Notes under the pieces: model-generated | The model's input: only the letters and a program-made list of their open reading frames with translations | Databases searched by the model: none | Told to the model about the DNA's origin: nothing | Program-made: the position numbers and the translations under genes | Source: Alphaproteobacteria bacterium | GTDB lineage: Bacteria > Pseudomonadota > Alphaproteobacteria > Paracaedibacterales > VGCI01 | Length of the DNA stretch: 44,534 nt | Assembly (NCBI GenBank): GCA_021323455.1 | Contig: JAJONN010000003.1 | Coordinates: 1-44,534 of the forward strand | Direction: 5' to 3' | Shown here: one piece after another, positions 25,283-34,080 of the stretch | Position numbering within the stretch: position 1 is the stretch's first letter | How the letters are laid out: each line of letters opens with the position of its first letter

Positions 25283-26853
25283 AAAGCTTCTCCCGACATG
25301 GACATGGCAACTTTGGGTATACCCCTTCCCTCTGTCTTTTTACGGTCAACTTCCGCGAATGTGGAACCTTCCCGGATCCAGCTTTGATGATTTGCGACCA
25401 TTTCCTGAACGGCTGGATTAATAATATTTAAAAAAGGCCGAGGATAAAGCCCCAGCCATAAAACCAGCCCGGCAAGAGAACCGAGGATGATGCCTTCCCT
25501 TAGGTTAAGGTCGAGAATGGTTTTCAAATCCGCATGAACCAGTTTTCCAAAAATCACCCGACGGTACAGCCATAACCCATAAGCCGGCCCCAAAACCATT
25601 CCCAAGGCCCCCAAGGTTGCAGCCCACGTATTCACCTGAAAAGCCCCGACAAGGACCAAAAACTCACCGACAAAACCGCTTGTCCCAGGGAGACCGACAG
25701 CAGCAAACGTAAAGACCATAAAAAAGAGGGCATAAACAGGCATACGCGCCACCAGGCCACCATACCGCTCAATGTCTCGTGTATGGAGGCGGTCATATAC
25801 AACACCTACGCACAAGAACAACGCCGCGGCAACAATGCCATGGCTCAACATCTGCATAATGGCCCCGCTCATTCCCTGGGTTGTCAGGGTAAAAATCCCT
25901 AAGGTCACAAAGCCCATATGGGCAACAGAAGAATAGGCGATAAGCTTCTTCATGTCCGTTTGAACCAGGGCCACCAGAGAGGCATAAATAACCGCAATAA
26001 GGCTTAAGGTCGTAACCAGAGGGGTAAAAGCAACCGTGGCGTCAGGAAATAGAGGGATTGAGAAGCGTAAAAACCCATACGCCCCCATTTTCAAGAGAAT
26101 ACCCGCCAGAATCACAGACCCCGCGGTTGGCGCTTCAACGTGGGCATCCGGCAACCAGGTGTGGACAGGCCACATAGGGACCTTAACAGCAAAGGAGGCA
26201 AAGAAGGCCAGCCACAACCATTTTTGGGCCGATAACGGAAAATTAAAATCCATCACAACCGAAAGATCTGTGCTTCCTGTTATATAGGAGACGGACAGGA
26301 TCGCTACCAGCATGAGGACAGACCCAAAAAAGGTATACAGGAAGAACTTAAAGCAGGAATAAATGCGATGTTCCCCTCCCCATATACCAATAATCAGGAA
26401 CATGGGGATGAGGACCCCTTCAAAAAATACATAGAACAAGATGAGGTCCAGGGCGCAAAACATCCCGATCAAGAAAGTTTCTAGTAATAAAAAAGCCATC
26501 ATGTATTCACGCATCCGAAAAGGAACGGATTCCCAACTCGCGAGAATGCATAAGGGCGTTAAAAACGTTGTTAATATAACAAAGAACAAGGATATGCCAT
26601 CAATACCTAAATGATACTGAATGCCCATATCCTTCATCCAATTTAAATTTTCAACGTACTGATAAGAGAGTTGCCCAACGTCGAAATTAACCCACAAGAC
26701 CAAAGACACAGCAAATGTCAGGAAAGAGACCCATAACGCCACATTGCGGGCATTATTGGCGACCATCGTTTCACTCCCTTTCATCATCAGGATAAAAAGG
26801 GACCCAATGAGGGGAAGGACGATAATGACAGATAAGAGCGGTAGGTCACTCAT
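25279..26853 (-). CDS. nuoM: NADH-quinone oxidoreductase subunit M
   Basis: A 524-residue antiporter-like subunit of the complex I membrane arm. Typical stretches are LGIDGISLFFVILTTFL, KVPMWPVHTWLPDAHVEAPT and DMKKLIAYSSVAHMGFV, covering the conserved channel residues. The C-terminus runs past the last helix by about 30 charged residues. It lies three bases after nuoL and overlaps nuoN by four, so nuoL-M-N form one transcript. Confidence 0.95.
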   Translation of the reverse strand: MSDLPLLSVIIVLPLIGSLFILMMKGSETMVANNARNVALWVSFLTFAVSLVLWVNFDVGQLSYQYVENLNWMKDMGIQYHLGIDGISLFFVILTTFLTPLCILASWESVPFRMREYMMAFLLLETFLIGMFCALDLILFYVFFEGVLIPMFLIIGIWGGEHRIYSCFKFFLYTFFGSVLMLVAILSVSYITGSTDLSVVMDFNFPLSAQKWLWLAFFASFAVKVPMWPVHTWLPDAHVEAPTAGSVILAGILLKMGAYGFLRFSIPLFPDATVAFTPLVTTLSLIAVIYASLVALVQTDMKKLIAYSSVAHMGFVTLGIFTLTTQGMSGAIMQMLSHGIVAAALFLCVGVVYDRLHTRDIERYGGLVARMPVYALFFMVFTFAAVGLPGTSGFVGEFLVLVGAFQVNTWAATLGALGMVLGPAYGLWLYRRVIFGKLVHADLKTILDLNLREGIILGSLAGLVLWLGLYPRPFLNIINPAVQEMVANHQSWIREGSTFAEVDRKKTEGRGIPKVAMSMSGEAL

Positions 26854-26856
26854 GGG

Positions 26857-28851
26857 TTAGAGCCATTCCTTTACAATTAAAAGCCATGAGGTCAAGGCAA
26901 CAATACCAACCAGCATCGCAAAGGCATAGTGGTAAACAAACCCTGTTTGGAGGCGTCCCATAAACCGGGCGATCCCAAGGGAAGCCGCTGTCACACCATT
27001 TGGGCCAAAACGGTCAATAACTTGCCTGTCCCCCGTTTTCCAGAGCGACCGGCCGACGGCCAAAACCCGGCGGACAAAAAGCCAGTCATAACATTCATCC
27101 ACAAAGCCCTTATTGAGCCAAAACAGGTAAAAGCGCTTCCAACGGGCAGCTAGCCGATTGGGTATCTCCTGATTTTTATAATAGAAGGAATAAGCCGCCG
27201 TTATCCCCAGCACGGCGCAAAACAAGGGCGAAAACAGAACCCAATAAGGGACAAGGCCAGAGCTTGCGTTCCCCAAATGGACGCTAGGGGGAGCAACAGA
27301 AAAAATCGCTTTCCCCCAAAATTCCTTACTTAAAAATAGGTCATGACCCGCATAGCCCGAAACGATAGCTCCCAAAGCAAGGACATACAAAGGAATTTTC
27401 ATAGATTGGGGAACTTCTTGGACATGCGCCATTACCCGCTCATCTGCCCGTGGCTCTCCATGAAAGGTCAGGAGCAATAAGCGCCAGGAATAAAAGGCGG
27501 TGAGAACAGCGACAACCAATCCTATGAAAAAAGCAAATTGACTGATCGCCGTTCCCTGGTTATAGGCCGCTTCCAAAATAGCGTCTTTGGAATAATAACC
27601 AGCGAAGAAGGGAATCCCTGCCAAGGCCAGGTTCCCGATCCACATCATCGTATAGGTTATGGGTACCATTGCCCGGATTCCCCCCATACGGCGGATGTCC
27701 TGCTCATCTGACATGGCATGGATGACAGCGCCCGCCCCCAGAAAAAGCAGCGCCTTGAAGAAAGCATGGGTAACCAGGTGGAATACGGCCGCTCCATAGG
27801 CCGAGACCCCCACAGCAAAAAACATATACCCAAGCTGGCTACAGGTGGAATAAGCAATAATGCGCTTGATGTCGTTTTGCGTGACAGCCACCATGGCCGC
27901 AAAGAAAGCCGTTGACGCGCCAACAACGCAGATCATATCGCGTGCAAGGGGAGCAAGTTCATATAACGGGGACATCCGCACAACCAGAAAGACCCCTGCC
28001 GTCACCATCGTGGCCGCATGGATCAAAGCTGATACGGGTGTTGGGCCTTCCATGGCATCTGGCAGCCAGGTATGTAAGCCAAACTGGGCCGATTTACCCA
28101 TGGCACCAATGAACACCAAAATGCCTATCAGGTTAAGGCCATCTACTTGGCACCCTAAGTAAGAAAAGACGGGCCGCTCGAAGGGATTTTGGGCATAAAC
28201 GGACAAGGCTTTAAATAAAACATCATAGTCCACGGTCTGAAAAATATAAAAAATGGCGCAAATCCCTAAAGCTAACCCGATATCCCCTACCCGGTTGACA
28301 ATGAAAGCTTTCATGGCAGCGGCATTGGCGCCTGGTTTTTCATACCAAAAGCCGATGAGAAGGTAAGAGGCCAGGCCCACGCCCTCCCATCCCAAAAAAA
28401 GCTGAACCAGGTTAGGCGCTGTCACCAACGCCAACATCGCAAAGGTAAAAAAGCTCAAATATGCCATAAACCGAGGGATCGAGTGGTCATGGCTCATGTA
28501 GCCAATGGAATAAACATGGACCAGGAAAGAGACAAGGGAAACAATCATCATCATGGTAACGCTTAAGGCATCAAGCTTGATGCCCCAATGAACTGAAAAT
28601 TCTTCAACCTCAATCCAGGAAAGGGACAAAGCGGAAACTTCTTGATGCTCCAAGCCAATCTGGTGAAATAAGAGACAAGACGCAACGCCACAAACGCCCA
28701 TGAGGCAACACGTAATTACTTGAGCAAAACGGTCACCAAATTCTCCTTTCTCCAGCGTTATAACCCGGACTCCCATGCTCCCAAACCCGGCGACAAAAAA
28801 CCCGATGAGGGGCGTAAAAACAGCAATTTCAGCGATGTGAAGCAGACTCAT
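26857..28851 (-). CDS. nuoL: NADH-quinone oxidoreductase subunit L
   Basis: The distal antiporter-like subunit, 664 residues. It shows LGWEGVGLASYLLIGFW, SAQFGLHTWLPDAMEGPTPVSALIHAATM and NDIKRIIAYSTCSQLGYMF, and the long lateral helix region near the C-terminus (from about residue 560). The ATG has AAGGGG upstream. In most bacteria nuoK directly precedes nuoL; here about 1.35 kb without genes lies upstream and no other nuo gene is in the window, so the membrane-arm genes L-M-N are detached from the rest of the cluster and need their own promoter. Confidence 0.95.
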   Translation of the reverse strand: MSLLHIAEIAVFTPLIGFFVAGFGSMGVRVITLEKGEFGDRFAQVITCCLMGVCGVASCLLFHQIGLEHQEVSALSLSWIEVEEFSVHWGIKLDALSVTMMMIVSLVSFLVHVYSIGYMSHDHSIPRFMAYLSFFTFAMLALVTAPNLVQLFLGWEGVGLASYLLIGFWYEKPGANAAAMKAFIVNRVGDIGLALGICAIFYIFQTVDYDVLFKALSVYAQNPFERPVFSYLGCQVDGLNLIGILVFIGAMGKSAQFGLHTWLPDAMEGPTPVSALIHAATMVTAGVFLVVRMSPLYELAPLARDMICVVGASTAFFAAMVAVTQNDIKRIIAYSTCSQLGYMFFAVGVSAYGAAVFHLVTHAFFKALLFLGAGAVIHAMSDEQDIRRMGGIRAMVPITYTMMWIGNLALAGIPFFAGYYSKDAILEAAYNQGTAISQFAFFIGLVVAVLTAFYSWRLLLLTFHGEPRADERVMAHVQEVPQSMKIPLYVLALGAIVSGYAGHDLFLSKEFWGKAIFSVAPPSVHLGNASSGLVPYWVLFSPLFCAVLGITAAYSFYYKNQEIPNRLAARWKRFYLFWLNKGFVDECYDWLFVRRVLAVGRSLWKTGDRQVIDRFGPNGVTAASLGIARFMGRLQTGFVYHYAFAMLVGIVALTSWLLIVKEWL

Positions 28852-28917
28852 CCCTTCCCCTTTATGGTAACGGTCGCCCTTCCTCAGGCCAAACTCTTAA
28901 ATCCCTTGATTAAACTG

Positions 28918-28946
28918 ACTTTAGCACGGGATTTCCCTGCCGCCAA
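28918..28946 (-). promoter_or_regulatory. Candidate promoter for nuoL-nuoM-nuoN
   Basis: On the minus strand TTGGCG (28941-28946), 17 bases, and TAAAGT (28918-28923), about 65 bases before the nuoL ATG. The TTGGC form of the -35 matches the candidate at dnaE. It is supported by the absence of nuoK upstream, which requires a separate start of transcription. Confidence 0.35.
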
Positions 28947-29165
28947 TGGGGTTAGGGTTAGAGGAACTCAACCCATAATAAATGGCCACTTATCATACGT
29001 CCCGTTTGTGGCACCTTGATAGAGGACGGTTATATCTCATGCGCCTCAAGAGCCAAAGACAGGAGCGCGTTGAGACCCCCCATCCATTCCCTGTTGTATT
29101 TTTTTAACCCTTTCCTTCTTTCACCTCTTTACCCTTTGATCCCAATTCACGTCCGCACCAGTCAT

Positions 29166-29196
29166 CCCCTTCATGGCAAAGCTTGCCATGAAGGGG
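29166..29196. repeat. Perfect hairpin, 14-bp arms
   Basis: CCCCTTCATGGCAA (29166-29179) and TTGCCATGAAGGGG (29183-29196) around AGC. It lacks a T tract, so it is more like a dispersed palindrome of REP type than a terminator. Confidence 0.8.
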
Positions 29197-29831
29197 CTAT
29201 GAGAGTTCCATATTTTCAGGAGGTTCCCGTCCCGCTTGGTACTCCTTACCCAGGCGAGACAAGAAACTTTCCTTAATTTCAGGAAATCCTTCAGTCGTCT
29301 TTTCAAACGACCCTATTTTTACATTCCGCTTTCCACCTCATCTTTTGGAGATATCGGCAGATTGCAGAGACTGATGCGGACAGGAATTGGGACCTGTAAC
29401 GGGTTATTCAAGTTATGGGACTTTCAAGGGCATTATGGGTGGGCCAGAGGGGGGGGTGTTCCCGGTCAGGATAAAGCTTCTCCCAGGCGGCCATAAAGTT
29501 CTTGGGTTTTTCTCCCGTCCTATCCTTGAGGCTGCTAACCATGAGGGGAGAATGACAGGGGTCGCTTTTATTTACAACCGTGCGCCTGTGCTTCCCTTGG
29601 CATTCTCCCTCCAGAAGAGCAAGAGGCCAGCGGTTATGGGCCACCAAGGCATACCGGTAGATTATTTGTAGATGTTTCAAAATAGCCTCTTTGATTGAAG
29701 AGAGCATCAGTATTCTCCTGTGATTACAAACATTAAGTTATCAGGGGAGTTTTACTGATTACCGATAGCGTTTGTGAAATTTTGTAATTGCCCATAGCTC
29801 AAAAGCGCATCTAACAGATTAATTTATCTAG

Positions 29832-29891
29832 CGATAATATAAAAAAATTATTGCCCATTTTCGATAATATAAAAAAATTATTGCCCATTTT
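29832..29891. repeat. Tandem duplication of a 30-bp unit
   Basis: Two identical 30-base units (29832-29861 and 29862-29891), each with a GATAATAT word, an A7 run and TTGCCCATTTT. A partial related piece (TAATTGCCCAT) lies upstream near 29785. It looks like a slippage or unequal recombination product in AT-rich DNA. Confidence 0.85.
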
Positions 29892-29924
29892 TTCCTTATA
29901 GATTGTTAGGTCAAATCTTAGGAG

Positions 29925-29981
29925 CCGGGATCCATATAATTTTGCATTTTTTCAACACTATAGAGGATACATGGATCCCGG
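29925..29981. repeat. Inverted repeat around a 35-base loop
   Basis: CCGGGATCCAT (29925-29935) and ATGGATCCCGG (29971-29981) are perfect inverted arms, each containing a GGATCC palindrome. This could be the ends of a very small mobile element or a structured intergenic repeat. Confidence 0.75.
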
Positions 29982-29988
29982 ATATTAA

Positions 29989-30029
29989 GCTTTTGTAACG
30001 CTTTTGCTGCGCAAAAGACGAACAAAAGC
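29989..30029. repeat. Nested palindrome
   Basis: Outer arms GCTTTTGT (29989-29996) and ACAAAAGC (30022-30029) enclose an inner hairpin CTTTTGC-TGC-GCAAAAG (30001-30017). The same CTTTTG word is used at both levels. It could form a cruciform or a stable RNA hairpin. Confidence 0.75.
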
Positions 30030-30206
30030 TAAATTCCAGGAAGACAGCCCTTTTTTAATCCACAATTCAGGTTATCAATTTAAAGACCATTGTTCGTACG
30101 AGTCCAAAAAATCTATAAAATTAAATTGTCACCAAAAGATTAAAGAAGGAAAGAGCGCTGGGATATAAGGGTAGTTATGAAAGACGTGTTAAGCATGGAG
30201 GGTACT

Positions 30207-30359
30207 ATGAGTAGAAATAAATTATCTACATTTGAAAGAGAAATGTAGGATGATAAATTCCGAGAATCTTTCAAAAAGGGATACAAAGAGTTTTCATTAT
30301 CAGAAATATTGATGAATTTGATGAAGGAGAGCCATAAAACAGTTAGAGGAAAAAGTTAA
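30207..30359 (+). pseudogene. Decayed HTH antitoxin-like gene
   Basis: An ATG behind GGAGGG starts MSRNKLSTFEREM, then an in-frame TAG at 30246-30248, then the same frame reads DDKFRESFKKGYKEF, LSEILMNLMKESHKTVR up to TAA at 30357. This resembles the N-terminus of small XRE-type antitoxins (HigA-like: an FExxMKDxxFxxxFxxxYxEFxxSE start, then L-EESxxTVRxLA), which continue into the HTH; here the HTH is missing. A frame overlapping the start (ending ...GGYYE at about 30211) may be the tail of a toxin gene. Not functional as it stands. Confidence 0.5.
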
Positions 30360-30517
30360 TACTTTACTAAAAAAATTTTGTATATGGGTTATTGCTCCAT
30401 CATTTCTTTTAGGAAAAGATCTTAATTGTCCATGAATTTTTTCTCAATACCTTGACAAGGCTGTTATATTAATTTAATTGATTTAGTACAGCATGCATTG
30501 CTGTCTTTAGTAGGTAA

Positions 30518-32221
30518 TTATTGTCTTTCGAGAACTATTTCTGTAGGCTCAAATTCTTTATACCATTTTATCCCTATAAGCTTATCCTGGCTCTCTGGAA
30601 AGAGCATATAGTACCACCGCTGGTATGCCGGAGTTTTTTCCCCCATAAGCGTTGAACCTAATAATCCTGCTGCTTTATAGGTTTGTTTTATATCTGTATG
30701 AAGAGATAATTTGCCGTACAAATAGCTACCCTCAATTAAGCTGTTAGGTTCTTGTGTAGTATCTTCAAGCATTCCCACCACTTTATTTTCATGCTCTACT
30801 TTTAGCGTGATGGATATAGTTTTATTTTCCACCCATTTTCCCTCTAGGTTTTTGGTTTCGATATCAATATATTTTCCAAGTATATGTCTTTCTTTATATT
30901 TGTAATATATACCTTTTCTACTTTCTAGTATCTTCGCATCCTGCTTATACTTGTCTATTTTATCCTTAAGATATCCGATTGCTTCCTTAAGTTTTTCATC
31001 TTCCTTTTGTTCATTTGGAGCTTCGTCATAAAGCTTTTGAGCTAAATGAAAAAATCCCATGTTTATAAGATTTATAATTTGGTTTCCTCGGCTAAAGGAA
31101 TCTTTTGCTTTTATGGCTTTCGTTAAATACATATCCTTTTCATAGGATTGATTGATCTCACTATAAATTATTGCCATATTATTCATTGCGCTTGTATGCA
31201 GTGGATCTCGTATAAGTAGTTTTTCATAATGATAAATAGCGTTAATTTTTGTAACCTTATAGTTTGAATAGCTTAAAGCAAGATCAAACCTAATTTTCTT
31301 GTTACCAGGATCAATCTGTAGGGCTTTTTCTAAATAATGGTGCTTACCTTCGATATCTCCTTTGGTTTCGTGTAAATCAGACAATTTTTGATAAAGTGAA
31401 ACGGCGCATGTATCTCCTAATAATCGGTTATTAACATACTGATACAAGTATGCTATTGCTGCTTCTATACTATTATCTTTTTTAAATATAAAATCTGCAT
31501 AATTTATAAGTGCCTGGCTTAAATAATTAGGATCCTGTTCTGCTCTGTTAAGTGCTTCCTTGGCATGTACTTCAGCCTTTTCAAATGAACTTAATTCTAG
31601 GTAATATACAGAAAGCTGTAGGCTAGGGAAAAACCAACTTAAATTGTTTTTTTCTATCTGTTTTAATTCCTCTTCAATATAATCGTACCCTAACTGTTGA
31701 AGTAAGCCATATTTTTGCCTCTCAATGAATTCATCATCAAAGGTCTTTTCAGAATCAACTTTCCATTTCTCAGCTATCTCTATAACTCTATAGGTTAATT
31801 TTTCCTTGTAAGCTGCCTCAAACATTTCTATGTGATATTTAAAATCAATTGATGAGTTTTCTGTTGGGGATACAATGGTTTTCTCTTCTTGAAGGTCTGA
31901 CTTGATATCATTTTTTGTACCACTTATAGTCTCCCTAGATGCCATGAGGATGTTTACAGAATTCCCGTCACCAATGATACTTGGGAAGTTGAGGCCGTTT
32001 TGTTGAACATGATTTTCGGCTTGTTGTATATCACCTGAAGCTTGAGTTAATGTGCTGTTAGCCCCTATACCCTTCATTTTCTGACTAGTTTTATACATCT
32101 TTACAAGCTTGCTTGCCCCATACAAGCTAGCAAAAATGGGGAGTATTATCCCCGAAAATAACCAATAATACTCCTTTATCCATTCTAATCCCTGTTTGAA
32201 AAATTCATAAAATTGATTCAT
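30518..32221 (-). CDS. Membrane-anchored TPR protein of unknown function
   Basis: A 567-residue protein. It has one hydrophobic segment near the N-terminus (about 18-37, GIILPIFASLYGASKLV), a Gln/Asn/Gly-rich linker with GDGNSVNI (about 50-95), tetratricopeptide-like helical repeats (about 165-390; for example HHYLEKALQIDPGNKKIRFDLALSYSN), and a C-terminal beta-rich domain of about 140 residues that I do not recognise. I use ATG 32221 rather than the TTG a codon upstream. The gene is markedly AT-rich against the nuo and lpx genes, suggesting transfer. It stands alone between a decayed antitoxin and a GC-rich noncoding island. A role in defence or signalling is possible but unsupported. Confidence 0.65.
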   Translation of the reverse strand: MNQFYEFFKQGLEWIKEYYWLFSGIILPIFASLYGASKLVKMYKTSQKMKGIGANSTLTQASGDIQQAENHVQQNGLNFPSIIGDGNSVNILMASRETISGTKNDIKSDLQEEKTIVSPTENSSIDFKYHIEMFEAAYKEKLTYRVIEIAEKWKVDSEKTFDDEFIERQKYGLLQQLGYDYIEEELKQIEKNNLSWFFPSLQLSVYYLELSSFEKAEVHAKEALNRAEQDPNYLSQALINYADFIFKKDNSIEAAIAYLYQYVNNRLLGDTCAVSLYQKLSDLHETKGDIEGKHHYLEKALQIDPGNKKIRFDLALSYSNYKVTKINAIYHYEKLLIRDPLHTSAMNNMAIIYSEINQSYEKDMYLTKAIKAKDSFSRGNQIINLINMGFFHLAQKLYDEAPNEQKEDEKLKEAIGYLKDKIDKYKQDAKILESRKGIYYKYKERHILGKYIDIETKNLEGKWVENKTISITLKVEHENKVVGMLEDTTQEPNSLIEGSYLYGKLSLHTDIKQTYKAAGLLGSTLMGEKTPAYQRWYYMLFPESQDKLIGIKWYKEFEPTEIVLERQ

Positions 32222-32731
32222 CAAACTAACCCCCGCATTCTGTATAAAAATTATACTAAGCCCTTTTATTTAGATGAATAAGTTCTAAACTTACCAAATG
32301 ATATTGTAAGTTCCTGTATAGAGTAAATCGTTTGTTTTTTGAAATGAAGAGACTTGGGCCAAAGCAAATCTGTTATGGTTCATGAGTTCTACCTTATTGC
32401 TGTAAATTCCACCTCACCTTATCTTTACGTCTTTTTCTTTCCTTCTTCAGCGTAAAGTTAGCCTATAACTCAAATTTACGGATTAGCACGCCACCCGCGT
32501 GTTACGGCCCCGACGGGAACTAACTCTCGCCCGTGCCCCCTAAGAGCACGTTATAAAATATGTTTGGGATGCGATATTGCGTTTGGCTTGTGCTGTTAAG
32601 GCTGATATTTCCCTGGTGTTTCGTACCCGCACTTTAGCATAGCAACAGGATGGCGACGATAGCGTCATTGTTAACATATTAGAACAGCCCCTCTGACTTA
32701 ATTTTACCTCCTTCCTCAGATCCTCTTCATT
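32222..32731. other. Noncoding gap with a GC-rich structured island
   Basis: 510 bases between the TPR gene and the PmtA-like genes. Most is AT-rich, but 32481-32560 is strongly GC-rich and contains adjacent hairpins: CACGC (32487-32491) with GCGTG (32497-32501), and GACGGG with CCCGT downstream. No tRNA-like cloverleaf, tmRNA or known RNA could be recognised and no open frame is supported. Confidence 0.5.
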
Positions 32732-33358
32732 TTAATTAATACCTTCCGGCGCAAATACCGCAACCGGCGAATGAAAACCTGGGGCTTTTGTTGAGGGACA
32801 GCGCCCTGGCGGAAAGTTCCATAACACGCTTCCTAAGCGCTTTTTATGTAGTCCTAGTTTACGGCTGGATAAGGGGGAAACAGGACCATAAGTAAATTGC
32901 AGCATTTGCCCGCTTTCGGATAATACGGCAAAACACGCATCCGCAATCCCCGCCTGGACGGATTCGGATAAATTTACCAGAGGAATACCGGAAATCACCG
33001 TACTCACATTCCCGATAACATGGGGGGGTAAAATATCCACCAAACGGCTGGCATCCCCATTAATGACCGTTACGTGAGGAAAATGATGGGTCAAAAATTT
33101 GCAAAGCTCAGGATCCATTTCAATCACAAAGAGTTGGGAGGGCGTAACCCCATAGTGCAGCAATGCCCGCGTAAACCGTCCCGTCCCTGCCCCAATTTCG
33201 ACCACGTAACTATCTGCTGTGGCTTCAACATGGCGACAAATAAAATTGGATAAGGCAAGGGAGCTAGGGGTAACAGCGCCCAACGTCCGGGGATTTTTCA
33301 GAAGGCGCTTAAAAAACAGTAAAGTCTCATCTCGTTTAACTTGGGAAGTGTATGTCAT
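32732..33358 (-). CDS. PmtA-like phospholipid N-methyltransferase
   Basis: A 208-residue SAM-dependent methyltransferase resembling the Sinorhizobium-type PmtA that methylates phosphatidylethanolamine towards phosphatidylcholine. Family marks are the N-terminal FFKRLLKNPRTLGAVTPSS, motif I VVEIGAGTGRFTRALL, VINGDASRL, the TVISGIPLVNL strand, and LQFTYGPVSPL near the end. Its ATG overlaps the stop of the upstream paralogue (TAATG), so the two are cotranslated. An rRNA-dimethylase-like role is a weaker alternative. All expected motifs are present, so this copy is the likely active one. Confidence 0.8.
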   Translation of the reverse strand: MTYTSQVKRDETLLFFKRLLKNPRTLGAVTPSSLALSNFICRHVEATADSYVVEIGAGTGRFTRALLHYGVTPSQLFVIEMDPELCKFLTHHFPHVTVINGDASRLVDILPPHVIGNVSTVISGIPLVNLSESVQAGIADACFAVLSESGQMLQFTYGPVSPLSSRKLGLHKKRLGSVLWNFPPGRCPSTKAPGFHSPVAVFAPEGIN

Positions 33359-33897
33359 TATTGCTGAAACTGCCACACAAAGCCTGGAGGTAAGTTCAGC
33401 CAAGCCGCAGCAACACGGCTTTGCTTGACGCTTCCCCAGAAATTTAAAGGTGAATTCGGGTTATAAGTTACATGAATAATTTTCGCTTTAGGCTTTAAAA
33501 TTGAAAAAGCCGCGTTCATGAGGGACTTGCGTACTGTTTCATTGAGGTACATTAAAGGAATCGCTGAGAAGTCTCTCAGATGGTTCGCGTCTCCTTCAAT
33601 AACATGGACGCCTGGAAGGGATTGACGTAAAAAGGCACACATCTCCCCATCCAGCTCCACGACTGTCAAATCCTGGGGCTGGACACCATGCTGCAACAAA
33701 GCCCGTGTAAGGCGTCCTGTCCCTGCCCCGATTTCAACAACAGGCGTTCCTGGCTTATAGGATGAAAGGGCTTCTTTTGCAGCCAGCATCGATAATTTTA
33801 CAGAAATCGGCGCCAATGTCCCCAATTGGCGCGGATTTTTGAACCAACGGCGGAAAAACAGGCGGTTTTCTGCCCGCCGCGTTTGAGCTTCATTCAC
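33358..33897 (-). CDS. PmtA-like methyltransferase, shortened paralogue
   Basis: A 179-residue paralogue of the next gene downstream (similar N-terminus FFRRWFKNPRQLGTLAP and motif I VVEIGAGTGRLTRALL). Between the GDA of motif II/III and IPL it has eight residues where the sister has 21. The missing part includes the strand that in this family reads VxSGxPL. The C-terminus is also shorter, without the region after NLPPG. The frame is open and the ribosome-coupled layout is preserved. It may be inactive, or have a changed specificity or act with its partner. Same family as PmtA by motif. Confidence 0.75.
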   Translation of the reverse strand: MNEAQTRRAENRLFFRRWFKNPRQLGTLAPISVKLSMLAAKEALSSYKPGTPVVEIGAGTGRLTRALLQHGVQPQDLTVVELDGEMCAFLRQSLPGVHVIEGDANHLRDFSAIPLMYLNETVRKSLMNAAFSILKPKAKIIHVTYNPNSPLNFWGSVKQSRVAAAWLNLPPGFVWQFQQ

Positions 33898-34080
33898 AGG
33901 TTCCCGTCCCCTTCCCTACTACAAAATCCCTGATTTTTTATAGACTGAATCAATCTTAACACGCAATAAGGGAATGCGATAAGGAGAATTTTCTGCATCT
34001 TAAAGTTTGAAAACTTCATAGATCTTGTTTTTTCTCTGATTGATCTTATTCAACTCTTTTGTCAAAATCTCAAGGAGAAG

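Larger units (their letters stand above)
28947..30206. other. Repeat-rich region without genes upstream of nuoL
   Basis: About 1.26 kb in which I see no convincing protein gene; the open frames present are short, lack ribosome binding sites and overlap palindromes. It contains a 14-bp-arm hairpin (29166-29196), an inverted pair GGAGAATG/CATTCTCC around 29548 and 29610, a 30-bp tandem duplication (29832-29891), an 11-bp inverted repeat (29925-29981) and a nested palindrome (29989-30029). Base composition shifts from moderate GC to AT-rich near 29700, marking the edge of the accessory segment that follows. Confidence 0.6.

Noticed and set aside
29408-29707. A 99-codon minus-strand frame in the region upstream of nuoL
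   Set aside because: No ribosome binding site, overlaps inverted repeats and reads like translated repeat sequence; no family recognised.
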